Of a stretch of 64,000 nucleotides of DNA, positions 33,231 to 42,154 are shown piece after piece. The stretch is taken from the NCBI GenBank assembly GCA_005954745.1, contig CP040678.1, positions 2,852,001 to 2,916,000 on the forward strand. The letters run 5' to 3'. The stretch comes from Halostella pelagica. GTDB lineage: Archaea > Halobacteriota > Halobacteria > Halobacteriales > Natronoarchaeaceae. The notes below the pieces were generated by a model that was given only the letters and a program-made list of their open reading frames with translations, made no database searches and was not told the origin of the DNA. Numbering within the stretch: position 1 is the first letter of the stretch; each line of letters begins with the position of its first letter. A program made the position numbers and the translations under genes.

Positions 33231-34412
33231 TCACACCACCGCGTCGACGGCGAGGAAGCCGACGTAGCCGACGACGAGCGCCGCGGCGAGCGACGCGATC
33301 CAAGCGAGGACAGTAAAGAGCATCTTCCGGCCGCTGACGCCGCTTCCGCCGGCCGCGTAACCGCTACCGATGATCGCCGAGACGATGATCTCGTTGAACG
33401 AGACGGGGATGCCGAAGAAGACGGCGGCCTGCGCGATGGCGAACGAGGGGATGAGCGCCGCGATGGACCGCCGTGGCCCGAGCGACGAGTAGTCCTGCGA
33501 CAGCGCCTTTATCATCCGGGGAGCGCCGGTCCACGAGCCAAGCAGGAGACCGATCCCGCCGCCGAGCAGCGCCGCGGTCAGCGGCACGGCGAACGGCTCC
33601 AGAAGGGGGAGCATCGGCCCGATTGCGAGACCGACCTGGCTGCCGCCCGCGGAGAAGGCAACGAGTCCGCCGAGCACCAACAGGAACCGACGCTGGGCGG
33701 CCTCGGGATCCGACCGCATTCCGTAGGCGAGGACGCCGGCGACTGCGAGCGCGATGCCGAGAGTCACGAGCGCCTGCCCGACGGCGGGAGCCAGCGGCAG
33801 TCGACCGGCGGCCGTCATCGCGATAGACGCGCTCTCACCCGTCGGCCCCAGAACAGCGAACTCGATCTGGGCGACGAGCAGGCCTACGATGCCGGCGAGC
33901 GCCGGGATAGTGACGATCTCCGGGAGCCGTTCGTTCCGAAGCAGTTTCGCCGTAGCGAACGCCACGCCGCCGCCGACGAACGGCGTCAGCGTCCACAGCG
34001 CAGCGATCTCGCGGTATTTCGCCCACGCGGGGTCGCCGCCCATCGCCAGACCGACGCCGATCACCGCCCCGGTGACGGTGAAGGCGGTGGCGATGGGGTA
34101 GCCTTTGAACACGCCCATCGCGACGAGGACGGCGGCGATAGTCAGGCCGACAGTCGCCGCAACCGGCGACAGCGTCACGCCGCCGATCAGTTCGCGTCCG
34201 ACCGCCTCGGAGACGTTCGCGCCCTGCAACACCGCGCCGGCGAATCCGAGAATGCCGACGAAAAAGCCCGCTCGCATCACGGAGATAGCGTTCGCCCCGA
34301 CCGCCGGAGCGAACGGTGTCGAACCGCTCGATCCGGCGCCGATAGCCCACGCCATGAACAGACTCGCGAGTCCGGCAACGACAACCGTCGCCAACGTCGC
34401 GGCATCCACCAT
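33231..34412 (-). CDS. PiT-family inorganic phosphate transporter
   Basis: A 393-residue membrane protein with about eleven helices and the inverted repeat typical of Na+ or H+/phosphate symporters. Repeat one has AIGAGSSGSTPFAPAVGAN, where family members have a GANDVANA-like motif; repeat two has IPSFAIAQAAVFFGIPVSFNEI. Central hydrophobic segments (LVTLGIALAVAGVLAYGM) and an interrupted loop complete the fold. It is more divergent than the tandem pair at 54921-57408. It is convergent with the sarcosine-oxidase gene, 19 bp away. Confidence 0.85.
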   Translation of the reverse strand: MVDAATLATVVVAGLASLFMAWAIGAGSSGSTPFAPAVGANAISVMRAGFFVGILGFAGAVLQGANVSEAVGRELIGGVTLSPVAATVGLTIAAVLVAMGVFKGYPIATAFTVTGAVIGVGLAMGGDPAWAKYREIAALWTLTPFVGGGVAFATAKLLRNERLPEIVTIPALAGIVGLLVAQIEFAVLGPTGESASIAMTAAGRLPLAPAVGQALVTLGIALAVAGVLAYGMRSDPEAAQRRFLLVLGGLVAFSAGGSQVGLAIGPMLPLLEPFAVPLTAALLGGGIGLLLGSWTGAPRMIKALSQDYSSLGPRRSIAALIPSFAIAQAAVFFGIPVSFNEIIVSAIIGSGYAAGGSGVSGRKMLFTVLAWIASLAAALVVGYVGFLAVDAVV

Positions 34413-34539
34413 TCGCTCACACGCTACTCGGGGGTCCTACAAGTGACTACCGTCTCGTGGAAACAGCCGGGAAAACAGCGGTCAACTCGGAAATCTCTCT
34501 TTCCATGCCGTTCTCACGGACGCGGAGATGAAACGCCGC

Positions 34540-35298
34540 TCAGTTCGAAGACGGTTTGGACCGCTCTTCCGGCTCCGGTGCCTCCACGCCCTCGATGGCC
34601 TCGACGTTCTCCGTCTCTTTCTCGGTGTCGACGTGCCAGCGGTCGACGGTGTCTTCGTACTCGGTCAGGATCTCGGAGACGGCTTCCTTCAGTTCGTCGT
34701 CGTTGACGTTGATCTCGAAGGTAAACGTCTCCTCCTCGCCGTTGGTGTTGTGCTGGAGGTTGGCGCTGACGAGTTCGTTGTCGAAGTAGTACGGCGCTAT
34801 CTGGGTCATCACGCGCTGATAGACAGTGTCCTCGACAGCCCGGAGCGCCTTGCGACCGGCGGAGTCGGCCGCGCGGGCGACGTACTCTATCGACTCCCCC
34901 CACTTGTCGACAGCGCCCTCCGCGTCGTCATCTCCGAGTTTCTCGTATGACTCGGTCAGCTTCTCGCCGGCGGTCTGGATGTCCTCGTCGGGATCTTTTC
35001 CGGCTTTCTCTCCTTTCCCCTCGTTAACGCTCGCCTTCTCGGCGGTTTTCTCACTGACGTCGGCCTCGATCCGTTCGTGGGCTTTCGGCCGCCACTCGTT
35101 CCACTCGTCGAAGGCGTCGATGTAGTCGTCGACGGTGTCGGCCACACCGTCGTTGACGTGCTTGCCGTCGTCGTCATCATCGGCGTCACCGGGTTCGTTG
35201 ACGTCGAGGTCACGTAGCGCACGGGTGATCCGCTCACCGTGCTCGACGATGTCCCCCCACGTCCCTCGGACTTTGAACCCCGAGATGCTCTCTTCCAT
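34540..35298 (-). CDS. Acidic haloarchaeal protein of unknown function (DUF5828-like)
   Basis: A 252-residue soluble protein. The N-terminus (MEESISGFKVRGTWGDIVEH) is followed by an Asp-rich insertion (DDDDDGKHVNDG). Long amphipathic helices dominate residues 60-200 (EKLGDDDAEGAVDKWGESIE), a beta region (EETFTFEINVNDDELKEAVS) follows, and the tail is disordered. No catalytic motif, cysteine or membrane segment is seen. I recall the family as DUF5828 without certainty. The gene is monocistronic and highly acidic even for this genome. Confidence 0.75.
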   Translation of the reverse strand: MEESISGFKVRGTWGDIVEHGERITRALRDLDVNEPGDADDDDDGKHVNDGVADTVDDYIDAFDEWNEWRPKAHERIEADVSEKTAEKASVNEGKGEKAGKDPDEDIQTAGEKLTESYEKLGDDDAEGAVDKWGESIEYVARAADSAGRKALRAVEDTVYQRVMTQIAPYYFDNELVSANLQHNTNGEEETFTFEINVNDDELKEAVSEILTEYEDTVDRWHVDTEKETENVEAIEGVEAPEPEERSKPSSN

Positions 35299-35345
35299 AC
35301 GGTAGAGTCGGCTAAGCGCGGCAGGCTTTATACCCTTTGCGGGCG

Positions 35346-35558
35346 TCAGCGGCCGTACGTCAGACGCGTTGCGAACTCGTCGAGGCGACGCTTGATTCGA
35401 CTGAGCAGGATAGCCGGGCGGGCAACGGTGCGCATCTCGTCGTCGTCGACTTCGATGCGGTCCCCGTCGAACGGGTCACGTCCGCCCTCGCCATCCGTGG
35501 CACCGACGACGGCGGTCATGCTGCAGCGGCCGCAGGCCTCGCTCTTGTCGCTGTCCAT
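35346..35558 (-). CDS. Small protein with CxxC motif
   Basis: A 70-residue protein with one CGRC motif near the N-terminus (MDSDKSEACGRCSMTAVVGA), an acidic middle and a basic C-terminal helix (RPAILLSRIKRRLDEFATRL). The single CxxC could bind metal as a dimer or be redox active. I do not recognise it. Composition fits a real gene, and it is oriented like the DUF5828-like gene upstream. Confidence 0.6.
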   Translation of the reverse strand: MDSDKSEACGRCSMTAVVGATDGEGGRDPFDGDRIEVDDDEMRTVARPAILLSRIKRRLDEFATRLTYGR

Positions 35559-35680
35559 GAGTGGTTCGTGCAGAATATTCGTGAGGAATCCGGATAAAGG
35601 TTTCTCGCGAGGGCGCGACCGCCGGCCGGTCGTCGACCGGGCCGACAGTGTATTTTACCCGCACCCTGTGACAATCAAAC

Positions 35681-36049
35681 ATGGGATATCATCACATCGG
35701 CGTAGACGGGATAGAGCCGACGCCGGATCGACCGTGTACGCGACGGTCGATAAGCGAAGCCGCGGGTCTGGAAAACGTCGCCCTGAACGTGTACGAACCA
35801 TCGCCCGGTGAGTCCATCCCGCTCGCGTACCACTACCACGACAAGCAAGAGGAGGTGTTCTACGTGCTCTCCGGCGAACTGAGCGTCGAGACGCCCGAGG
35901 AGACGTACACCGTCGGCGTTGACGAGGCGTTCGTCGTCGAAGCCGAGAGCCCGCAGCGGGCGTACGTCGACGAGAATGTCGAGGAGGGAGCGAGGGTACT
36001 CGTCCTCGGTGCCCCCGCGATAGACGACGTGCATCCCTACGAGCCATGA
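35681..36049 (+). CDS. Cupin-domain protein
   Basis: A 122-residue single-domain cupin. Motif 1 is PLAYHYHDKQEEVFYVLSGE, with the His, His and Glu metal ligands in HYHDKQEE, and motif 2 is VGVDEAFVVEAESPQRAYV, where the last ligand His is replaced. Such proteins bind small molecules or act as metal-dependent isomerases and dioxygenases; no substrate can be assigned. Its stop overlaps the ATG of the following gene (ATGA), so they probably act together. Confidence 0.88.
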   Translation: MGYHHIGVDGIEPTPDRPCTRRSISEAAGLENVALNVYEPSPGESIPLAYHYHDKQEEVFYVLSGELSVETPEETYTVGVDEAFVVEAESPQRAYVDENVEEGARVLVLGAPAIDDVHPYEP

Positions 36050-36666
36050 GTGGGGACTCGGCCGAGACGAGGGCGGACCCCGATACGGAAGCGGGTCCGG
36101 CCCTCGACGTTCCGGAGTGGGACGACGACTACGTCGACCGCCTGAGCGACCGCTTGATGTACAACTACGACCTGGAGAAAGACGTCAGCGAACGCGGCGA
36201 GCGGTTCTCGCTGTACGGTCGCCTCTCGATGGAGAGCGAGAAACACTTCTTCTCGCCGTTGCTCTCCTACGCCCACCACGAGACCCACGAACACCTCTAC
36301 CTCCGCCGCCGTGACTCGGTGACGACTGGAGACCTCGACGCGCTCGTCAAACTCGGTCACGACCTCGCCGACGACCGGATCGAGGCCGACGAGGAGCATT
36401 ACGGGACGGAGTTCACGTTCGTCACCGTCGTCCCCGAGATCGCCGACGAGATTCGCGGGTACGTCGACGGGTTCCGCGACCGTACGCTGCTGAAGTACGG
36501 CTACTTCGGGCACTACGAGATCAATCTCGCCGTGGTCGCGCCGACTGAGAACGATGTCGTGACGAGCGAGGTAGCGGACATCGAGGAGGCGCTGACGACG
36601 TGGGACCAGATCGAACGGGAGGAACCTGGTCTGCTCGGTCTCATCGCGCGGCGGTTACAGATCTGA
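36046..36666 (+). CDS. Conserved haloarchaeal protein of unknown function coupled to a cupin
   Basis: A 206-residue soluble protein. A disordered N-terminus (~1-25) precedes a mixed alpha/beta domain containing DDYVDRLSDRLMYNYDLEKD, HFFSPLLSYAHHETHEHLYL, and later VDGFRDRTLLKYGYFGHYEI followed by NLAVVAPTENDVVTSEVADI. The His-rich YAHHETHEH stretch could bind a metal. I do not know its family with confidence. Four-base overlap with the cupin gene suggests a shared function. Confidence 0.72.
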   Translation: MSGDSAETRADPDTEAGPALDVPEWDDDYVDRLSDRLMYNYDLEKDVSERGERFSLYGRLSMESEKHFFSPLLSYAHHETHEHLYLRRRDSVTTGDLDALVKLGHDLADDRIEADEEHYGTEFTFVTVVPEIADEIRGYVDGFRDRTLLKYGYFGHYEINLAVVAPTENDVVTSEVADIEEALTTWDQIEREEPGLLGLIARRLQI

Positions 36667-36758
36667 CTTCCGCCCGCAAGAACTGCGTGCAGCCCTCGTA
36701 CCGGGCGAGCAGGCACCGCCTCGCGAACCCGTGAAAAACGGCGGCAACGGCGTTGGCG

Positions 36759-38564
36759 TCAGTCGTCGGACGGTTCAGTCTCGGTGACCGCCGTTCCACC
36801 TCTTGCTTTCCTGACGTTCTCGTAGCCCATCTTGACGAGGGCTAACGCAAGGCCGACCAGGACCAGCGCGATGAGGATCTGGATCCCCGAGGAAACCATG
36901 TCCAGGGTCGACGCGCCTTCCATCCAGGTGCTGTCGAGGAACTTATCCCGGAAGTTCTGGATGAACGCCAGATACAGCAGGGCGAGCACCGTGATGGTCG
37001 TCATGATCGCCATCGGAACGCCGGTACTGATCAGCTGTTTCGTGTCCGACCAGTTGGCGAGCCACACCGTCGCCGTCAGCAGCGCAAGCGCGGCGAGCAA
37101 CTGGTTCGCGCCGCCGAACAGCGGCCAGAGGTCGGCCCATCGGCCGCTGGCTACGAGCGCGTACGCGAGGACGCCCTGGACGCCGGCGTTTACGTAGCGG
37201 TTGGTCGCGGCTTCCTGTACGTTTGACTCCGGCGTCTCGACGATCTCCTCTAACATGTACCGACCGAGTCGCATCGCGGTGTCGGTGCTCGTCAGGAGGA
37301 AACTCACCAGCACGAGCGCCATGAACGGAGCACCGATTTCAGTCGGGATGCCGAAGCTAGTAAGGAAGATGCCGCCGCCGGTCGCGAAGTTCGGTAGCGC
37401 CTGACCGATACCGCCGCCCTCGACGGTGATGCCGACGAGCGCCACCGTCGAGAGCGCCACCGTCGCCAGTAGCCCTTCGCCGAGCATGCCGCCGTACCCG
37501 ATCAGGCGGGCGTCAGTCTCCTTATTGAGCTGTTTCGCCGTCGTTCCGGAGGAGACCAGCGAGTGGAACCCGCTGATCGTCCCGCACGCGATGGTGACGA
37601 AAAGCAGCGGGAACAGCGGCAGTCCGGTCGTCCCCATGAACCCGTAGTACGCGTCGATGTTGACCACGAGCGGCTCGCTCGCCGACCCTAACACGGTCCC
37701 GACGATGATCGCCAGCAGCGTTCCACCGACCCCGGTGTACAGCAGGAACGACGAAAGGTAGTCGCGCGGTTGGAGTAGCGTCCACACCGGCAGAACGCTG
37801 GCGATAAACGCGTAGATGATGACGACTGGTATCCACGCGGCCGTGTTCGCGCCGAACAGTTCCGACCCGGGAACGGCGGACCCACCCGACAACAACACGA
37901 TAGTCCCCGCGGGGTAGTCGCCGGGGAACAGCGCGAGCGGGAACTCGATGCCTACGAACACGCCGGCGAACACGCCGGAGACGAAGATGACGGTCCCGGC
38001 GATAAAGGGGAGGTCCAACTGGTAGAGCCAGACCCCGAACACCAGTGCCAGCGCGATGTAGATCAGGCTCGCGGTCGCCGCTTGCGGATACGCGTTGAAC
38101 ACGATGGCGACCACCAGCGCGAACACCGCGACGACGAGGATGATCGTCAGGAACGCGAACCACAGCAGCATGTCCTTCCCGCGGTTCCCAACGTACTCGC
38201 CGATGATGTACCCGATCGACTTCCCCTCGTGGCGCAAACTGCCGGATAGCGACACGAAGTCGTGGACGCTTCCCATCAGCGGATTACCGATGGCGATCCA
38301 CAGCAGTGCGGGAACCCATCCCCACACCACGCCGGCGGTGATCGGCCCGACGATGGGCGCACCGCCGGCGATACTCGAATAGTGATGCCCCAGTAGTACC
38401 GGTTTCTTCGACGGTACGTACTCCTGTCCGTCTTCGTACTTGTGGGCTGGAGTCTCGTTCGTCTCGTCGAGTTCGACGAAGTTGGCGAGATAGCGGGAGT
38501 ACCCGAGATACCCCGCGCTGAACATCGCCAGCACCCCAAGCACCAGCCAGATTACCTGGACCAT
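36759..38564 (-). CDS. cstA: Carbon starvation protein CstA (peptide/pyruvate transporter family)
   Basis: A 601-residue membrane protein with about 16 helices. Diagnostic CstA segments are GHHYSSIAGGAPIVGPITAG near residue 60, VHDFVSLSGSLRHEGKSIGY, FVTIACGTISGFHSLVSSGT and LFGGANQLLAALALLTATVW. The family imports peptides or pyruvate during carbon limitation. The promoter region contains TTTAAA framed by the inverted repeat GGAACAA/TTGTTCC, so expression is probably controlled by a dimeric regulator. Monocistronic. Confidence 0.95.
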   Translation of the reverse strand: MVQVIWLVLGVLAMFSAGYLGYSRYLANFVELDETNETPAHKYEDGQEYVPSKKPVLLGHHYSSIAGGAPIVGPITAGVVWGWVPALLWIAIGNPLMGSVHDFVSLSGSLRHEGKSIGYIIGEYVGNRGKDMLLWFAFLTIILVVAVFALVVAIVFNAYPQAATASLIYIALALVFGVWLYQLDLPFIAGTVIFVSGVFAGVFVGIEFPLALFPGDYPAGTIVLLSGGSAVPGSELFGANTAAWIPVVIIYAFIASVLPVWTLLQPRDYLSSFLLYTGVGGTLLAIIVGTVLGSASEPLVVNIDAYYGFMGTTGLPLFPLLFVTIACGTISGFHSLVSSGTTAKQLNKETDARLIGYGGMLGEGLLATVALSTVALVGITVEGGGIGQALPNFATGGGIFLTSFGIPTEIGAPFMALVLVSFLLTSTDTAMRLGRYMLEEIVETPESNVQEAATNRYVNAGVQGVLAYALVASGRWADLWPLFGGANQLLAALALLTATVWLANWSDTKQLISTGVPMAIMTTITVLALLYLAFIQNFRDKFLDSTWMEGASTLDMVSSGIQILIALVLVGLALALVKMGYENVRKARGGTAVTETEPSDD

Positions 38565-38592
38565 GCTAACTTACCTCACGAATAAACCATGT

Positions 38593-38618
38593 GGAACAAT
38601 GATTTAAACTTTTGTTCC
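38593..38618 (-). promoter_or_regulatory. Inverted-repeat operator spanning the cstA TATA-like box
   Basis: A perfect 7-bp inverted repeat, GGAACAA (38593-38599) and TTGTTCC (38612-38618), has a 12-bp spacer that contains TTTAAA (38603-38608). The box is about 40 nt before the cstA ATG, so transcription would begin roughly 15 nt before the gene. A regulator bound here would compete directly with TBP. Confidence 0.55.
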
Positions 38619-38728
38619 TGTTATTTACGGATCAGTACGGGAAGACTGCGGCTACGCGGCCTCTACACTCAATTGAGACTGGAAACCGGCGAGAATCGAG
38701 GGACGAACGTCCGATAAGTGTTTTGTGG

Positions 38729-39694
38729 TCAGGACGGTGACGCAGCGATCTCGATTTCGAGTTCGTCGGCGACATCAGCGAGAAGGTCCCCTTTGACCTC
38801 CTCTATCCGGGTCTCTATCTCGGCGACGACGGGTTCGGTAAAGGTTTCTCTGACCGTCGCGATACGCTCGCGGTCCGTCTCGTATCGCCGGCGGAGATAT
38901 CTGGCACCGCGGCCGCTCTCGTCGTCGTCGGGCGGCGGCGTGACCTTGTTGATCACGAGGCCTCTGACCGACAGTCCGTACTCGGTCAGGTCATCGATGG
39001 CCCGGTCAGTCTCGCGGATAGAGAGTTCGTCCGGGTTAAGGATAAGAAAGAAGGCGGCCTGGTTGCGCAGGACGTTCCCCGCGAACTCGAACATCTCCTT
39101 TCGCTCGCTAAGACGCTTGATGATCGGGTCGTCCTCCGCCTTTCGGCGGGCGTTCTTGTCGCCGATTGCGGCCTTCTCGTAGAGGTCGATGCTTTTCGCT
39201 CGCTTGTCGACGAGGCGGTCGATCCACGATTCGAGGAACTCCGGAAGCGCAAGCAGACGAAGCGTCCCTCCAGTCGGAGAGGTGTCGAAGACGACGCGGT
39301 CGTACGACTCCGAGTCGCGCATGACATCGATAAACCGGTCGAAAAGCGCCGCCTCGTACGCGCCGGGCGTCCGGTGAGCGAGTTCGATCTGACGGTCGAT
39401 CTCGTTGACGATGCTCGGGCTAACCTGGTCGCTCATCGTTCGCTTTATCTCCTGCATGTGCGCCTCGACCTCCTCCTCGGGGTCGAGTTCCATCGCCCAC
39501 AGGCCGTCGTACCCGTCGACGCGTTGCGGGTCGTCGTCGAACGCCTGGTCGAACACGTCGGACGTGCTGTGTGCGGGGTCGGTCGAAACGATCAGCGTCC
39601 GCAGGCCGGCGTCGGCACACTGAGTCGCGTAAGCGGACGAGACGGTGGTTTTCCCGACCCCACCCTTGCCGCCGAAGAAGACGAATTTCTCCAC
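38729..39694 (-). CDS. ArsA/Get3-family ATPase
   Basis: A 321-residue deviant-Walker ATPase. The N-terminus KFVFFGGKGGVGKTTVSSAY has both lysines of the motif, followed by VSTDPAHSTSDVFDQAF (A-type switch), VFDTSPTGGTLRLLALP (Walker B/switch II) and VINKVTPPPDDDESG. In archaea such proteins resemble Get3, which handles tail-anchored membrane proteins; there is only one ATPase half and no clear arsenite-binding Cys triad. The start is GTG at 39694, which gives the family N-terminus and follows the stop of the upstream gene by one base. Confidence 0.92.
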   Translation of the reverse strand: MEKFVFFGGKGGVGKTTVSSAYATQCADAGLRTLIVSTDPAHSTSDVFDQAFDDDPQRVDGYDGLWAMELDPEEEVEAHMQEIKRTMSDQVSPSIVNEIDRQIELAHRTPGAYEAALFDRFIDVMRDSESYDRVVFDTSPTGGTLRLLALPEFLESWIDRLVDKRAKSIDLYEKAAIGDKNARRKAEDDPIIKRLSERKEMFEFAGNVLRNQAAFFLILNPDELSIRETDRAIDDLTEYGLSVRGLVINKVTPPPDDDESGRGARYLRRRYETDRERIATVRETFTEPVVAEIETRIEEVKGDLLADVADELEIEIAASPS

Positions 39695-39695
39695 G

Positions 39696-39992
39696 TTAGA
39701 AGTGGTACTGCTGACCCTTGCGTTCGACGAGCGATTCGCGGTCCCACATCCGGCGTTCCCACTGCTCGAACTCCTCCCCGAGATACGGGAGGAGTTCGGC
39801 GGTGTAGTACGAGATCGGACTCGGGATGCCGAAGGCATCCGCGAAACAGGCGAAGAGGAACACGTCGTCGGTGTCCTCGGCCTCCTTCTCTATCAGTTCG
39901 TAGGCGGGATGCTCTATCATCCCGTGGTAGAGGCCGTGTAACACCTCCATCAGGGACTCCCGGTACGACTCGATCCGTTCCGGTAGCGTCAT
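39696..39992 (-). CDS. Small alpha-helical protein coupled to the ArsA/Get3-like ATPase
   Basis: A 98-residue helical protein: LPERIESYRESLMEVLHGLY, HGMIEHPAYELIEKEAEDTD, VFLFACFADAFGIPSPISYY and a C-terminal EEFEQWERRMWDRESLVERK. No membrane segment spans 20 residues. It ends one base before the GTG of the ATPase, so the two are co-translated. I do not know a function; an adaptor or chaperone role for the ATPase is a guess based on adjacency. Confidence 0.78.
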   Translation of the reverse strand: MTLPERIESYRESLMEVLHGLYHGMIEHPAYELIEKEAEDTDDVFLFACFADAFGIPSPISYYTAELLPYLGEEFEQWERRMWDRESLVERKGQQYHF

Positions 39993-40056
39993 GGTAGCAC
40001 GTCACGGGGGTCGAGTTGAAAAGCATGGCGGCGCTGTCGACGCGCGTCGGTCCCGT

Positions 40057-40377
40057 CTACCTGAAAACGAAGGGGAGCGACAGCAGGAGCGAGAGCGCGA
40101 CGAGTATCAGGAGACCGTACCACAACCGGCCGAAACGTTGCCCCGCGGTGACTATACCCCGGCGTTCCGGCCGGTGCGTCCAGACGAACTGGTAGTACGC
40201 GGCGACCGCCGTCGGTATGAAGACGGCAGTACAGACAACGAGGCCGTGGTCGACGGACACCCCGAACGCCTGCAGGTAGAGCGGACCGAACGCGTAGATG
40301 AGAAGGAACGCGAGCAGGGTGACGACGAGAAACGGGACCGGGTCGACAGGTTGCCCCTCACTGTTCCGGAGGTCCAT
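40057..40377 (-). CDS. Three-helix membrane protein of unknown function
   Basis: A 106-residue membrane protein with three or four hydrophobic segments: PFLVVTLLAFLLIYAFGPLY, LVVCTAVFIPTAVAAYYQFV and WYGLLILVALSLLLSLPFVF, with a basic loop (THRPERRGIV) between the second and third. No family is recognised. The AT-rich stretch before the start (about 40390-40415) may hold its promoter and that of the divergent small gene at 40439. Confidence 0.72.
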   Translation of the reverse strand: MDLRNSEGQPVDPVPFLVVTLLAFLLIYAFGPLYLQAFGVSVDHGLVVCTAVFIPTAVAAYYQFVWTHRPERRGIVTAGQRFGRLWYGLLILVALSLLLSLPFVFR

Positions 40378-40438
40378 ACTTGACCAAGGCGGTTTTGCAC
40401 ATTATACTTGTAAGGTGATCGCGTTGTCACGAAACGCT

Positions 40439-40621
40439 ATGGCTCCCTCGACGGACGGGAATCCGCTCGTGTTACTGGTCATGAACGCGATACTGTCGGG
40501 TGCGTTTAGCTACGTGGTTCTCCGCGGATACGCGTTCGTCGGCGGGGCCCCCTTCTCGTGGCGGAACGTCGCGCTGTTGACGCTCGTACTGATGGCGCTT
40601 ACCTTCGTCGTCGTCCGCTAA
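40439..40621 (+). CDS. Small two-helix membrane protein
   Basis: A 60-residue protein with two predicted helices (LVLLVMNAILSGAFSYVVLR and NVALLTLVLMALTFVVV). An N-terminal extension upstream of ATG 40439 is possible but would start inside the divergent neighbour. ATTATACTTGT about 30 nt upstream is a fair TATA candidate. The function is unknown. Confidence 0.6.
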   Translation: MAPSTDGNPLVLLVMNAILSGAFSYVVLRGYAFVGGAPFSWRNVALLTLVLMALTFVVVR

Positions 40622-40633
40622 TGCATGGTTACG

Positions 40634-40858
40634 CTAGCACGCACAGCCAGTCGATCCGACGGAGCGCTCGAACTCCATCGCCTCGCCACACTCGGGGCAG
40701 TCAGGTGTCCCGTCGCCCGCGGCGTCGACATCGCGGATCCGCTCGTCGCAGTCGTGACACCAGTACGCCCCGTCTGACGAGTCCCCGTCGGCGCCGCCGC
40801 GATGCGGGGACTCCGACGAGGCTTCGAGAACGTCCGCGATACTGTCAATCACACCCAT
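40634..40858 (-). CDS. Small zinc-ribbon protein
   Basis: A 74-residue protein. An N-terminal helix (MGVIDSIADVLEASSES) is joined by an acidic linker to a zinc ribbon with two knuckles, WCHDCDERI and CPECGEAMEF, and the tail STGCAC adds two more cysteines. Zinc ribbons of this size act in protein-protein or nucleic-acid contacts. The start is ATG at 40858; the extension upstream is Arg/Ser-rich and unlikely. Confidence 0.78.
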   Translation of the reverse strand: MGVIDSIADVLEASSESPHRGGADGDSSDGAYWCHDCDERIRDVDAAGDGTPDCPECGEAMEFERSVGSTGCAC

Positions 40859-40949
40859 GAGAAACTGTTGGGTACTGCTCGGCTTAAATCCCAACGCGGG
40901 TGTGCGAGCCGATCGCACGCTCGCGGTCGACAGCACGTGACCCGTCCCG

Positions 40950-41360
40950 TCAGTCGAGGTCCGCTGCCAGCGCGTCGAGCGCGCGCTTCAGTTCCCCCTT
41001 GCGCTTCCAGGCCGCGAGTCGGTCGGTGAGCGGCGACAGCGGCATGCCCGCCTCGACCGTCGAACGGGCGGTGACGCGGGTCCCCTCGTTTTCCGGCGCC
41101 AGCGACAGCGTCGTCTCCATTCGGTCCAGCGGGCCGGAGTCACCGGCCTGTTCGTAGTACAGGCCGTCCTCGGTTCGCTCGAACCGCAGCGACAACTCGA
41201 CGCCGGCCCGTCCGACGGTGACGACCCACTCGTCGTCGGTTTCGGTCACGTCGCGCACCCGGAAACTCCCCTCGTATTCGACGACGGAAGTCGGGGTGAG
41301 CGCCCGTTCCACCTCGGCCGGGAGCGCCGGGACGAACCGCGAAACCTCGACAGTGCTCAT
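40950..41360 (-). CDS. SRPBCC/CoxG-like lipid- or ligand-binding protein
   Basis: A 136-residue protein with the START/Bet v1-like pattern: an N-terminal strand [20 protein letters not shown], a long beta-sheet ([20 protein letters not shown], then [20 protein letters not shown]) and a C-terminal helix [20 protein letters not shown]. Such domains bind hydrophobic ligands in a cavity under the long helix. No ligand can be inferred. ATG at 41363 is one codon earlier and equally possible. It is divergent from upp. Confidence 0.75.
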   Translation of the reverse strand: MSTVEVSRFVPALPAEVERALTPTSVVEYEGSFRVRDVTETDDEWVVTVGRAGVELSLRFERTEDGLYYEQAGDSGPLDRMETTLSLAPENEGTRVTARSTVEAGMPLSPLTDRLAAWKRKGELKRALDALAADLD

Positions 41361-41415
41361 CACGGAGGGGTTCGAACCGGTACCTTATAATCCTCGGCGG
41401 ACGCTGTTCCGACCA

Positions 41416-42090
41416 ATGACTATCGAAGACCGCGACGACGCGTACGTCGTCGACCACGCACTCGCGAAAGACACACTCTCGCAGCTTCGAGACGTCGAAA
41501 CCGAACAGGTCGCGTTCCGCAAGGGGCTGGTGAAACTCGGCCGCCTCTGCGGGTACGAGATCATCGACGGCCGGATGGAAACCGAGTACGTCTCGATCCA
41601 GACGCCGCTCGAAGAGACGATGGGCGAGCGCGTGAAAGGACTCGACAACGTGGTTATCATCAACGTCCTCCGCGCCGCGACCCCGTTCGTGGAAGGGTTG
41701 CTCAAGGCGTTCCCGCGCGCCCGGCAGGGCGTCATCAGCGCCTCCCGCGACGAGAGCGCCGGCATGGAGGGCGGCGAGTTCCCCATCTCCATCGACTACG
41801 TGAAACTGCCCGAGATCCACGAGGAAGACACCGTCATCATCGCCGATCCGATGCTCGCCACCGGGAGCACGATGTGTGCCGTCCTCGACCACGTCATCGA
41901 GAACTCGGCCGACCCCGAACACCTCATCGTCCTCTCGGCGGTCAGCGCCCCGGACGGTCTGCTCCGCGTAGGCGATGCGTACCCCGAGGCCGACCTCCTG
42001 ACGGTCAGCATCGACGACCACCTCGACGACGACGGCTTCATCGTCCCCGGCCTCGGCGACGCCGGCGACCGCGCGTTCCGGACGACGTGA
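41416..42090 (+). CDS. upp: Uracil phosphoribosyltransferase
   Basis: A 224-residue pyrimidine-salvage enzyme converting uracil and PRPP to UMP. The PRPP-binding loop is [20 protein letters not shown], the uracil site is in [20 protein letters not shown] with [18 protein letters not shown] at the C-terminus, and [18 protein letters not shown] is the conserved flexible region. The length is standard (about 208-225). CTTATAAT lies 27 nt before the ATG, so the transcript is leaderless. Confidence 0.97.
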   Translation: MTIEDRDDAYVVDHALAKDTLSQLRDVETEQVAFRKGLVKLGRLCGYEIIDGRMETEYVSIQTPLEETMGERVKGLDNVVIINVLRAATPFVEGLLKAFPRARQGVISASRDESAGMEGGEFPISIDYVKLPEIHEEDTVIIADPMLATGSTMCAVLDHVIENSADPEHLIVLSAVSAPDGLLRVGDAYPEADLLTVSIDDHLDDDGFIVPGLGDAGDRAFRTT

Positions 42091-42154
42091 CTCACCGGGT
42101 TTCGGGCGGGAACGGGCACAAGGATATATTGTCACGGGCCGCCAGAGTCATCGC

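Noticed and set aside
32688-34706. A 672-codon plus-strand reading frame
   Set aside because: It runs off-frame through the flavoenzyme gene and antisense to the PiT gene. Its composition is Arg/Asp/Glu/His-rich without structure, typical of a shadow frame.
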